Shown: piece by piece, positions 1 to 7,011 of the stretch | How positions within the stretch are numbered: the first letter of the stretch is position 1 | Layout of the letters: every line of letters begins with the position of its first letter | Source of the DNA: Burkholderiaceae bacterium | GTDB taxonomy: Bacteria; Pseudomonadota; Gammaproteobacteria; Burkholderiales; Burkholderiaceae | Assembly: GCA_023253905.1 (NCBI GenBank) | Contig: JALREG010000098.1 | Location: 1-7,711 of the forward strand | Reading direction: 5' to 3' | DNA: 7,711 nt | Notes under the pieces: model-generated | What the model was told of the DNA's origin: nothing | The model's input: only the letters and a program-made list of their open reading frames with translations | Database searches by the model: none | Made by a program: the position numbers and the translations under genes

Positions 1-86
1 TCACCAACACCGGCAAGCTGCTCCGCCGGGAACTCAAACAGATGGCCGCACGCCTGGCGGCAAGCCCCTCCGGAGACGCTCGATGA
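1..86 (+). CDS. AMP-forming acyl-CoA synthetase/ligase, C-terminal end only (partial)
   Basis: The third reading frame is open from the left edge to a TGA at 84-86 and gives 27 residues beginning TNTGKLLRRELK. This matches the extreme C-terminus of AMP-forming acyl-CoA synthetases (ANL superfamily). In that family the lysine of the T-G-K motif (here the fifth visible residue) is the catalytic lysine of the adenylation step, and it is followed by a basic L-R-R-E-L-K/R segment. Such enzymes activate a carboxylic acid through an acyl-adenylate and transfer it to CoA in the cytoplasm. The tail after the motif (about 15 residues, Ala/Ser-rich) is unremarkable. The stop codon overlaps the next gene's start as ATGA, so the two are probably translationally coupled. 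Substrate class cannot be judged because more than 90% of the protein lies outside the window. The family call rests on one short motif. Confidence 0.75.
   Translation, partial: TNTGKLLRRELKQMAARLAASPSGDAR
72..86 (+). promoter_or_regulatory. Shine-Dalgarno and ATGA stop/start overlap at the ligase-monooxygenase junction
   Basis: GGAG at 72-75 lies 7 nt before the ATG at 83. The ATG shares bases with the upstream TGA (84-86). The well-placed ribosome binding site supports 83 as the monooxygenase start, and the 4-nt overlap is the usual arrangement for translational coupling within an operon. Confidence 0.7.
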
Positions 87-1174
87 AAGCCGGTTTTTTC
101 ACCATGCCCATGCACCCCCGTGGTAAAGACTGGCGCCAGTCGCTGGCTGAAGACCGCGAAGCCTTCATGCTCGCCGACCAGCTGGGATTTTCTGAGGCCT
201 ATTGCGGTGAACATGCCACCGACCCTGAAGAAAACGTTACCTCATCGGCGCTGTTCATTGCCTCGCTAGCCGATGTCACCAAAAATATTCGACTGGGCAC
301 TGGCACCATCAACATGCCCAACCATCATCCCGTGGAAACCGCAGGCACCATCGCCATGCTCGACCACCTGCTGGGCGGGCGCCTGATCTTCGGGATCAGC
401 GCGGGCGCACTGCCCTCTGATGCGGAAGCCTTCGGCAACTTTGACATGGACCGCCCCGCCATGTTTCTGGAGGCTATCAATCAGGTGCTCGAGCTCTGGC
501 AGAGCGAGCCGCCCTATCGGATTCAGGGCCAGTACTGGAACATCACAACCGAACGGACGCACATTCCGGAATCTGGCATGGGTTCGATTCCCAAGCCTCT
601 TCAGCGGCCGCATCCTCCGATTGTGGTGACCGCGGTCAGTCCGAATTCCAAGGGCGTAGAGGAATCTGCGGCACGGGGCTGGGACACGATCTCGGCCAAC
701 TTTCTCATGCCCAAATGGGTGAAGACCCACTGGGCGCAGTATGTAACCGGCTGCGAGCGAATCGGACGAAAGCCGGATCCTGCCAACTGGCGTGTGGCCA
801 AGAGCATCTGCGTCGCAAAGGATGACGCCACCGCACGACGCTACGTCACCGACCCCAATGGTCCCTATCACTACTACTACCGCTCGCTGATGGGGAAACT
901 CAAACGCCGAGGTGCGCCGCTCACGCTCTTCAAGAACGATCCAAATCAACCTGACAGCGAGGTCACACTCGAGGCAACTGTAGAAAACCTGGTGATCTAT
1001 GGTTCCCCCGCACGGGTGGCTGACGGCATCCTCGCGCTTCGCGAGCAGATCGGGGATTTCGGCACGCTTCTATACGGCGGCATGGACTGGCAGAGCCGTG
1101 AACTGGGACGCAACTCCATTGTTCTGATGGGCGAACAGGTGATGCCACGGGTCAACGCGGCGCTCGGGGTCTGA
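83..1174 (+). CDS. LLM-class (luciferase-like) flavin-dependent monooxygenase
   Basis: This 363-residue protein has the length and pattern of the bacterial luciferase-like family (TIM barrel, PF00296 type). Visible landmarks are the N-terminal beta strand MKAGFFTMPM, the GFSEAYCGEH segment (residues 35-44), the I-R-L-G-T-G-T-I strand and following loop (69-80), and L-D-H-L-L-GGR-L-I-F-G-I-S-A-G (93-108), which is the most typical family signature. A C-terminal segment, YGGMDW (331-336), is followed by a helix ending EQVMPRVN. Family members use reduced FMN (or F420 in some lineages) and O2 to oxygenate a substrate; FMN is expected if this is a proteobacterium. The overall pattern is closest to limonene-monooxygenase-like or alkane-sulfonate-like branches, but I cannot assign a substrate. 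A two-component system would need a flavin reductase, and none is seen here. The start at 83 has a good ribosome binding site. Downstream, the Bug protein follows after 31 nt. Confidence 0.9.
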   Translation: MKAGFFTMPMHPRGKDWRQSLAEDREAFMLADQLGFSEAYCGEHATDPEENVTSSALFIASLADVTKNIRLGTGTINMPNHHPVETAGTIAMLDHLLGGRLIFGISAGALPSDAEAFGNFDMDRPAMFLEAINQVLELWQSEPPYRIQGQYWNITTERTHIPESGMGSIPKPLQRPHPPIVVTAVSPNSKGVEESAARGWDTISANFLMPKWVKTHWAQYVTGCERIGRKPDPANWRVAKSICVAKDDATARRYVTDPNGPYHYYYRSLMGKLKRRGAPLTLFKNDPNQPDSEVTLEATVENLVIYGSPARVADGILALREQIGDFGTLLYGGMDWQSRELGRNSIVLMGEQVMPRVNAALGV

Positions 1175-1205
1175 AGATACGGCTATAACAAACAGGGAGA
1201 CACTC

Positions 1206-2153
1206 ATGAACCGTCGACATTGCCTCACCACCATGGCGGCACTCGCCGTGCCCGGCGTGACTTTCTCGCAGGGGCAGGTCCTCAAGCTGATGGTGGGTTT
1301 TCCACCAGGGGGTTCAGGGGATACTTTCGCGCGGCTGATCGCCGAACAGTTGCGCCCGGAACTCGGCAGCATCGTGATCGAAAATCGTGAAGGTGCGGGT
1401 GGGCTCACCGCCGCAGAGGCCTTCCTGCGCGCGCCGGCCGACGGCTATACCGCGATGATGCACACCGCGTCGTCGGCCGTCTTTGCGCCACTCATCAGAA
1501 AGAAGCCGCCCTACGATCCACTCAAAGATTTCCAGTGGGTTGCTCTCATGTCGGTGGCGCCGCTCGTGATCGTGGCTAATCCGTCGCTTCCCACCAGCGA
1601 TCTGCGTACCTTCGTCGGTCATCTGCGAGCCAAGCCGGGTGAGCCGTATGGGAGCGCGGGGATCGGTGCTTCCACACATCTGGCGGCTGAACTGCTCTTC
1701 CACACCGCGGGCGTGAAGATGTTGCACGTGCCTTACAAGGGTAGTGCACCCGCCATCACCGACACCATCGCAGGCAATGTCACCTGCATGCTGGAGACGC
1801 TACAGACCACGCTCAAGCTGCATCGTGCGGGGCGTCTCAGGATTCTTGCTGTGCTGGGCGAATCGCGACTGGGCGCTGCACCCGATATTCCCACCGCGCG
1901 CGAACAGGGCTTCGATGTGCTCGCCTCCACCTATAACCTGCTTGCGTTACCGGTGGGCGCCCCCCCCGAGCGGGCGGCGGTGCTTGCGCGCGCACTGGAA
2001 CGTGCGATGCGCAATCCTGAATTTCAGAAGCGGCTGATTGACGATGGCCTGCAACCGATCGCCGATGTGAGCCCCGATGCCGCCCGCGCCTTCGTCGCTG
2101 CGGAAGTCGCGCGCTGGACACCGGTCGCCCGGCGCCTCGGTATCGAGATGTAA
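1206..2153 (+). CDS. Bug/TctC-family tripartite tricarboxylate transporter substrate-binding protein (first copy)
   Basis: This 315-residue protein is full length for the Bug (Bordetella uptake gene)/TctC family of periplasmic binding proteins, which usually bind carboxylates and related small molecules. Family signatures in order: GFPPGGSGDTFARLIAEQL (residues 31-49), VIENREGAGG (57-66), A-P-ADGYT (about 76-82), a S-T-H-L-A-A-E-L stretch (about 156-163), PYKGSAPAITD (about 177-187) and APDIPTAREQGF (about 225-236). The N-terminus is a short export signal: MNRRHC, then the hydrophobic run MAALAVPGV, with probable cleavage near TFS-QG. The twin arginine followed by a hydrophobic stretch resembles a weak Tat signal, but a Sec signal is equally possible. 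GGGAG at 1195-1199 lies 6 nt before the ATG, which fixes the start. No TctA/TctB membrane subunits lie next to it. Family assignment is secure; the ligand is unknown. Confidence 0.95.
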   Translation: MNRRHCLTTMAALAVPGVTFSQGQVLKLMVGFPPGGSGDTFARLIAEQLRPELGSIVIENREGAGGLTAAEAFLRAPADGYTAMMHTASSAVFAPLIRKKPPYDPLKDFQWVALMSVAPLVIVANPSLPTSDLRTFVGHLRAKPGEPYGSAGIGASTHLAAELLFHTAGVKMLHVPYKGSAPAITDTIAGNVTCMLETLQTTLKLHRAGRLRILAVLGESRLGAAPDIPTAREQGFDVLASTYNLLALPVGAPPERAAVLARALERAMRNPEFQKRLIDDGLQPIADVSPDAARAFVAAEVARWTPVARRLGIEM

Positions 2154-2180
2154 ACCATCCCCCACCCGCCAACGCCACTG

Positions 2181-4346
2181 ATGGAAGTTCCCTCGCCTGC
2201 CGTGATGTCCGACCGCGACACGATCGCTACGCTCCTGAAGCCTCGTGCGATTGCGATCGTTGGCGCCTCAGAGCGGTCGCGGTGGTCGGAAGCGCTTTGC
2301 GAGAATCTCGAACGTGGGGGCTATCGCGGCGCCGTCCATCTCATCAATCGCCACGGGGGTCTGGTGCATGGGCGCCCGGCTCACACCCGTTGCAACGCGG
2401 TAGGCGAGTCCATCGACGTTGGCATCATCATGGTGCCGGCAACCGCTGTACCCGACGCAATCGATGATCTGGCAGCAGCTGGTGCACGCTCGGCGGTGGT
2501 GCTGTCCTCGGGCTTTGCTGAAACCGGCGAATCAGGTCACGCGCTTCAGGTCGAGATCACCGCCCGCGCGCGGCGGGCAAATCTGCGCCTCGTCGGTCCA
2601 AACAGTCTGGGACTCATCAGCTTTACCGAGGGCGTTCATGCCTGGACCACTCCTATCAGGGCGCCGTCAAGCGCGCACGGGGTGGCAATCATTTCTCAAA
2701 GCGGCGCCACTGCGTTTTTTCTCACCGAACTCGCCTGGCAGCAGGATGTTGGCGTGAGCTTTGTCGCAGCAACCGGTAACGAAGCCGATCTCGATGCCAG
2801 CGCGTTCATCCAGTACGCGATCGACGATCCGGCAACCCGTGCCATCGCGCTCTTCATCGAAACCGTCAGACACCCGGCGCGTTTTCTCGCAGCGCTGCGG
2901 CGGGCCGCCGAGGTCCGTAAACCCCTGGTGGTTCTCAAGGTTGGAGCAAGCGAGGCGGTCACCCGGTCGGCCCAGGCGCATACCGGCGCACTGGTGGGCG
3001 ATGACCGATTGTTTGACGGTCTATGTCGGCAATATGGTCTGATTCGAGTACGGTCTGTTGAACAGTTGCTCGCGACCGCAGATATCGCTGGACGGTCCGG
3101 ACCACTGCGCGAGGGAGGTCTCGCAATCCTGTCGAACTCAGGAGGCATCTGCGAAATCGCAGCCGACACCGCGGAGGCGTATGGCCTCGCTGTGCCTGCG
3201 CTTACGCCCGTAACCGCAACCCAGCTGAAACAAACGCTCCCAGGCTTCGGCACGCCCAATAACCCACTTGACCTGACCGGCGGCGTTGAGCCGGCGCGCT
3301 GCGCCGATGCGGTACGCCACCTCGCCAACCAGCCAGGCATCGCTGCCGTGCTCTGTATCTGGTATGCCGTGCCGCTTGAGCCATTCGAGGAAAGCGAGCG
3401 TCTCACCGCGCTCCATCATCATCTGTCGCTCGCACTCAACGACACTGCACGACCTGGCTTCATGGTGTCCTACACGCATACGCGCGTCAACGAACACGCC
3501 CGGAATCTGCTCGCCCGCCATCAAGCGCCCTACAGCGCCTTCGGGCTTGACCGCGTTGTACAGGCGCTGGCCGGTGTCAGCGAATGGTCGGCATTTCTGC
3601 GCCGATCGGCCCAATCCGAAGCGCGTGAGACACCATCTGTCGCCCCCGCGACCGCCTCAGCTGCAAAGTCCACCGCTACCACCGCCCGCCCTCGGTCGGA
3701 ACACGAAGCGCTCGCCTGGCTTGCGAGCCAGGGGGTACCCGTCATCCCCTTTACGCTGGCCACCGACGCACAAGCCTCGGTCGCCGCTGCGCGCGCAGCC
3801 GGCGGCAGCGTGGCACTGAAAATCGCTTCCCCCGATATCGCACACAAGAGCGACATCGGAGGCGTACTCCTCAACCTGAGCGGTGACGCAGCCGTTGCCG
3901 ATGGATACGCGCAGCTCATCGCGGCTGCGGGTCGGCACGCGCCCCAGGCGAGACTCGACGGCGTACTGGTTGCGCCCATGAGGCGAGGTGGAATCGAACT
4001 GATCGTGGGGGTGGCGAGAGACCCCGACTGGGGGCTGGTCCTCGCGGTGGGGTTGGGCGGCATCTGGGTTGAGGCGTTCAGGGATGTGGCACTTCGTGTG
4101 CTGCCGGTCGAGCACAGCGAAGTTCTGCAGATGCTCGCCGAACTCAAAAGCGCCAGCCTGCTTCGCGGCTATCGCGGTACGCCCGCAGCCGATCTGCAAC
4201 GCTTAGCCTCAGCCATTCTCGCGATCGCACAGGCAGCCACCGAGCTGGGTCCCGATCTGATGGCGCTCGATATCAACCCGCTTCGGGTAAATGGCAGCGA
4301 TATCGAGGCATTGGACGCTTTATGTATCTGGCGCGATACGCCGTGA
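2181..4346 (+). CDS. NDP-forming acyl-CoA synthetase (acetate--CoA ligase family), fused alpha and beta parts
   Basis: This 721-residue protein has the domain order of fused NDP-forming acyl-CoA synthetases, which interconvert acyl-CoA + ADP + Pi and acid + CoA + ATP. (1) A Rossmann CoA-binding domain, about residues 14-150, starts with AIAIVGAS (23-30) and includes VGPNSLGL (138-145). (2) Succinyl-CoA-ligase-like flavodoxin domains, about 160-475, contain AHTGAL with His267 at the position of the phosphorylated histidine of succinyl-CoA synthetase alpha (GHAGAI). (3) A linker rich in Ala, Thr and Ser, about 478-504. (4) An ATP-grasp domain, about 505-717, has LKIASPDIAHKSDIGGV (546-562), whose His555 fits the second relay histidine described for archaeal enzymes, and LDINPL (696-701), typical of metal binding. 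All expected motifs are present, so it should be active. The start is uncertain: neither ATG 2181 nor ATG 2205 (which removes eight residues and still precedes the Rossmann fold) has a clear Shine-Dalgarno sequence. The acyl substrate is unknown; acetate is only the family label. Confidence 0.93.
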   Translation: MEVPSPAVMSDRDTIATLLKPRAIAIVGASERSRWSEALCENLERGGYRGAVHLINRHGGLVHGRPAHTRCNAVGESIDVGIIMVPATAVPDAIDDLAAAGARSAVVLSSGFAETGESGHALQVEITARARRANLRLVGPNSLGLISFTEGVHAWTTPIRAPSSAHGVAIISQSGATAFFLTELAWQQDVGVSFVAATGNEADLDASAFIQYAIDDPATRAIALFIETVRHPARFLAALRRAAEVRKPLVVLKVGASEAVTRSAQAHTGALVGDDRLFDGLCRQYGLIRVRSVEQLLATADIAGRSGPLREGGLAILSNSGGICEIAADTAEAYGLAVPALTPVTATQLKQTLPGFGTPNNPLDLTGGVEPARCADAVRHLANQPGIAAVLCIWYAVPLEPFEESERLTALHHHLSLALNDTARPGFMVSYTHTRVNEHARNLLARHQAPYSAFGLDRVVQALAGVSEWSAFLRRSAQSEARETPSVAPATASAAKSTATTARPRSEHEALAWLASQGVPVIPFTLATDAQASVAAARAAGGSVALKIASPDIAHKSDIGGVLLNLSGDAAVADGYAQLIAAAGRHAPQARLDGVLVAPMRRGGIELIVGVARDPDWGLVLAVGLGGIWVEAFRDVALRVLPVEHSEVLQMLAELKSASLLRGYRGTPAADLQRLASAILAIAQAATELGPDLMALDINPLRVNGSDIEALDALCIWRDTP

Positions 4347-4365
4347 CCCTTCGGATCATTGCCTG

Positions 4366-5493
4366 ATGAAAACCCCAATCTGTCATCGACTCGGCTGCGC
4401 GGTACCGATCTTCGCGTTTTCCCACTGTCGCGATGTGGTGGTCGAAGTCACCCGCGCGGGCGGCTTTGGCGTACTCGGGGCCGCCACCTTCAGCCCGGAG
4501 CAACTCGAAACCGAACTCCGGTGGATCGATTCGAAAACAGGCGGACAGCCCTACGGCGTCGACGTCATCATCCCCTCCACCTACGACGCCGAGGCAGAGC
4601 GGTCGATGGGTGATCTCGACCGGCTGATTCCGGCTGAGCATCGGGCCTTTATGGACAAACTGCTCGCCGACGAAGGCGTTCCGCCGCTGCCCCCCGGTGA
4701 GCGTGAACGAATCCAGCGCGAGATCATTGAAGGCCGCGGCAGCATGACCCCCGATGGCGCAAGGCGGCTGGTCGAGGTGGCGCTGCGTCACCCGCAGGTA
4801 CGAATGATCGTAAGCGCGCTGGGCACGCCGCCCGCCGACGTCACCGCTCAGATTCGCTCGAAGGGGGTGGTGGTCGGCGCCATGTGCGGCAAGGCGTCAC
4901 ACGCGAAACGGCAGCGTGACGCAGGGGTTGAACTCATTGTGGCGCAGGGTACCGAGGCAGGCGGACACACGGGCGACATTGCATCAATGGTCCTGCTGCC
5001 CCAGGTGGTCGAGGCCTGCGGACCCGATGTGCCCGTCCTCGCTGCCGGCGGCATCACCCGCGGCAGCCAGATCGCTGCGGCGCTCGCCATGGGCGCACAG
5101 GGCGTCTGGTGCGGCACCGTCTGGCTGGGCACCCGCGAAAGCGAACTCGACCCGTTCGAAAAACAGGCTGTGTTTGCCGCCCGGTCTGAAGACGCAGTTC
5201 GGCGGCGGGCGCGCACCGGCAAAACCGTTCGAATGATTCGCAGCAAGCTTTCGGAGGCCTGGGAGCAGCCTGGCGCTCCCGCTTATCTTCCAACGCCGCT
5301 TCAGGGCGTGCTCTACAACGAGGCCCATGCACGTGTGGTGCGTGCACGGCGGGCGGACCTTTACTCGTTTCCGGTCGGTCAGGCGGTGTGTGACGTGAAT
5401 GAGGAAATATCGGTACGCGATGTGATGCTTCGCATGCAGACCGAGTATCTCGATGCGGTCGAGCGCCTGGCCGCGCTCAGCCAAGAGGGGTAG
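4366..5493 (+). CDS. Nitronate monooxygenase-family FMN oxidoreductase
   Basis: I place the start at ATG 4366 (375 residues). This ATG begins MKTPICHRLGCAVPIFAF, which lines up with the first barrel strand, lies 19 nt after the upstream stop and avoids overlapping it. An in-frame ATG at 4291 would add 25 residues encoded inside the upstream gene and unlike the family. Family signatures are R-AGGFGVLGA (30-39), IVAQGTEAGGHTG (191-203) with His201 at the position of the catalytic histidine of nitronate monooxygenases, and the FMN-phosphate-binding stretch AAGGITRGSQIAAALAMGAQGVWCGT (226-251, quoted by key residues G228, G229, G243 and G250). Members oxidise nitronates such as propionate 3-nitronate; others are enoyl-type reductases or dehydrogenases on CoA thioesters. 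Two oddities: the Q-A-P-M motif usual in the first strand is replaced by I-F-A-F-S-H, and a charged, proline-containing stretch at about 72-125 looks longer than in short family members. In this CoA-rich operon a CoA-ester substrate is plausible. The ribosome binding site is weak. Confidence 0.88.
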   Translation: MKTPICHRLGCAVPIFAFSHCRDVVVEVTRAGGFGVLGAATFSPEQLETELRWIDSKTGGQPYGVDVIIPSTYDAEAERSMGDLDRLIPAEHRAFMDKLLADEGVPPLPPGERERIQREIIEGRGSMTPDGARRLVEVALRHPQVRMIVSALGTPPADVTAQIRSKGVVVGAMCGKASHAKRQRDAGVELIVAQGTEAGGHTGDIASMVLLPQVVEACGPDVPVLAAGGITRGSQIAAALAMGAQGVWCGTVWLGTRESELDPFEKQAVFAARSEDAVRRRARTGKTVRMIRSKLSEAWEQPGAPAYLPTPLQGVLYNEAHARVVRARRADLYSFPVGQAVCDVNEEISVRDVMLRMQTEYLDAVERLAALSQEG

Positions 5494-5499
5494 GCCATG
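5484..5499 (+). promoter_or_regulatory. Ribosome binding site for the crotonase, inside the upstream gene's end
   Basis: AGAGGGG at 5484-5490 lies 6 nt before the ATG at 5497 and overlaps the last codons of the flavoprotein gene, whose TAG is at 5491-5493. The strong match and correct spacing set the crotonase start. Confidence 0.65.
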
Positions 5500-6258
5500 T
5501 CAGAGGTGCTGGTCGAACACGACGACGGCCTGGTGATCATCACCATCAATCGTCCCGAGGCAAAAAATGCCGTCAATCGCGCCGTGTCCTATGGCGTGTG
5601 CGCGGCGGTCGACGAACTGGATGCCCGCGATGACTTGCGCGTCGGCATTCTCACCGGTGCGGGGGGCACTTTCTGTTCCGGTATGGACCTCAAGGCTTTT
5701 TTGCGTGGCGAGGTCACGCGCGTTGAAGGCCGAGGCATTCTGGGCATCGCGCTCACCCCGCCCAAAAAGCCCTTGATTGCTGCGGTCGAAGGCTATGCGC
5801 TCGCGGGCGGCTTTGAAGCAATGCTCGCCTGCGATCTCGCAGTCGCCGCGCGGGATGCCCGATTCGGCATCCCGGAAGTCAAGCGTGGCCTGGCTGCGGC
5901 AGCAGGCGGACTGCTGCGCTTACCGCGCCTCATCCCTCAGCGCGTGGCGATGGAACTCGCGCTCACCGGCGACATGATTGATGCTGAGCAGGCATTGCGG
6001 GTGGGGCTCATCAATCGCATCACTGAGCCGGGTGAGGCGTTGGCTGAGGCACGCCGGTTGGCCCGTCGAATCATCGCCAACGCGCCCCTTTCCGTAGCCG
6101 CATCCAAACGCGTCATTGTCGAGCAGCGCGACTGGCCGATCGCCGAGATGTTCGAGCGTCAACAGGCCATTACCGGCGGGCTGCTGAGTTCCGAGGACGC
6201 CCGCGAAGGCGCCACGGCATTTGCTGAGAAGCGCACACCGGTTTGGAAAGGACGCTAA
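5497..6258 (+). CDS. Enoyl-CoA hydratase/isomerase family protein (crotonase)
   Basis: This 253-residue protein matches the usual crotonase length. The oxyanion-hole segments are GTFCSGMDL (57-65) and EGYALAGGFE (98-107). Both glutamates that serve as acid and base in the rat mitochondrial hydratase have counterparts here: Glu107 in AGGFE and Glu127 in FGIPEVKRGL. That favours hydration or dehydration of an enoyl-CoA over the isomerase, hydrolase or decarboxylase branches. The stretch from the second glutamate through AAAAGGLLRLPRLIP (about 133-147) resembles the CaiD/EchA-type subgroup. It acts in the cytoplasm on a CoA thioester that one of the two ligases in this operon could supply. It starts 3 nt after the upstream stop and ends 3 nt before the next start, so co-translation is likely. 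The exact acyl group is unknown. Confidence 0.95.
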   Translation: MSEVLVEHDDGLVIITINRPEAKNAVNRAVSYGVCAAVDELDARDDLRVGILTGAGGTFCSGMDLKAFLRGEVTRVEGRGILGIALTPPKKPLIAAVEGYALAGGFEAMLACDLAVAARDARFGIPEVKRGLAAAAGGLLRLPRLIPQRVAMELALTGDMIDAEQALRVGLINRITEPGEALAEARRLARRIIANAPLSVAASKRVIVEQRDWPIAEMFERQQAITGGLLSSEDAREGATAFAEKRTPVWKGR

Positions 6259-6261
6259 GCC

Positions 6262-7011
6262 ATGATTTTCGCCGCCACCCTCGATCAGGTCCGCGCCTCG
6301 CGCGTCGAGCGCCGTATCGATACTTTCGAAGGCTACATCACCGATTTCATCGCCACCTTCGAGAAGCGGTCGCCCGGTCCGCAAGCCTTTCTGGTGGAGC
6401 AGAACCCAAACTGGGTGACACCCACTCATTTTCATGTGGAGCATCAATTTCAGGTGATTGTCGGGGGATCAGGGTCGCTGGGGCGTACGCCCGCTGAGCC
6501 GTTCGCCGTTCACTACGCGGCCCCTGAAACCGGCTATGGGCCGATCACCGCGGGTCCCCACGGCATCGCCTATCTGACGCTGCGAGCCGAGGGCGACACC
6601 GGCGCCTGGTACCTGCATAAGCCGGGCGTGCGCGAACAAATGCGTACCGGCCTCAAACGTGAGCAGCAGCACGGCATGCCCTCGGAGGCAATACGTACCC
6701 CTGCTCTCCTTTCACTTGAGGCGCCCATCACCGAAACGCTGATCGAACCGCGCGCGGACGGATTGGGCGCATGGTTCATGCGCCTGCCCCCGAATCAGTC
6801 AGCCCAGATTGCGAGCACCGCTCAACACGGTGGTCGCCACTATGTCGTCACCGCAGGGCTCGCGCAATTCCGCGACCGGAGCCTCGACGCGCTCGCCGTC
6901 GCCTTTACCGACCCCGCCGAGACCGGTGAACTCACCGCTGGCCCAAACGGCGCTGACATTCTCATTCTGCAATTCCCATTACAAGCCAAACGACAGGAGA
7001 CCCGGCCATGA
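6262..7011 (+). CDS. Uncharacterised bicupin-like protein
   Basis: I do not recognise a named family for this 249-residue protein. Its N-terminal half carries a cupin motif 1-like segment, THFHVEHQFQVIVGG (55-69): His56-x-His58, then Gln62 where canonical cupins usually have Glu, then a glycine after six residues. His61 is a further possible ligand. A motif 2-like strand pair follows, PITAGPHGIAYLTL (94-107). The C-terminal half repeats the layout about 130 residues later: AWFMRLPPN (170-178) echoes AFLVEQNPN (42-50), QHGGRHYVVTAG (188-199) echoes the motif 1 region, and ELTAGPNGADILIL (223-236) echoes motif 2. The second half keeps fewer potential metal ligands. There is no signal peptide or membrane segment, so it should be cytoplasmic. 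AAAGGA at 6247-6252 precedes the ATG by 9 nt. Its position suggests an enzyme or ligand-binding accessory protein of the same pathway. The fold call comes from motif spacing only; a dioxygenase, isomerase or non-catalytic role is open. Confidence 0.8.
   Translation: MIFAATLDQVRASRVERRIDTFEGYITDFIATFEKRSPGPQAFLVEQNPNWVTPTHFHVEHQFQVIVGGSGSLGRTPAEPFAVHYAAPETGYGPITAGPHGIAYLTLRAEGDTGAWYLHKPGVREQMRTGLKREQQHGMPSEAIRTPALLSLEAPITETLIEPRADGLGAWFMRLPPNQSAQIASTAQHGGRHYVVTAGLAQFRDRSLDALAVAFTDPAETGELTAGPNGADILILQFPLQAKRQETRP
6995..7011 (+). promoter_or_regulatory. Ribosome binding site and ATGA overlap before the second Bug gene
   Basis: AGGAGA at 6995-7000 sits 7 nt before the ATG at 7008, which overlaps the bicupin stop TGA (7009-7011). 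This fixes the start of the second Bug protein and suggests translational coupling to the bicupin gene. Confidence 0.75.

Noticed and set aside
266..949. 227-codon open frame on the minus strand inside the monooxygenase gene
   Set aside because: It is antisense to a clear family member, has no recognisable motif and is the kind of long shadow frame expected in GC-rich coding DNA.
1184..1189. TATAAC resembling a -10 promoter box before the first Bug gene
   Set aside because: No -35-like sequence is found at 16-18 nt upstream, and the gap of 31 nt sits inside an apparent operon.
2696..3406. 236-codon minus-strand open frame inside the NDP-forming synthetase gene
   Set aside because: It is antisense to conserved domains including the His267 motif; the sequence is rich in Arg, Ser and Ala without family signatures.
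3530..4199. Overlapping minus-strand open frames (205 and 180 codons) opposite the ATP-grasp domain
   Set aside because: They overlap each other in different frames and lie opposite strongly conserved coding sequence, so they are shadows.
4291..4365. Upstream in-frame ATG extension of the NMO-family gene
   Set aside because: The extra 25 residues are encoded within the end of the upstream gene and do not resemble the family N-terminus; ATG 4366 fits better.
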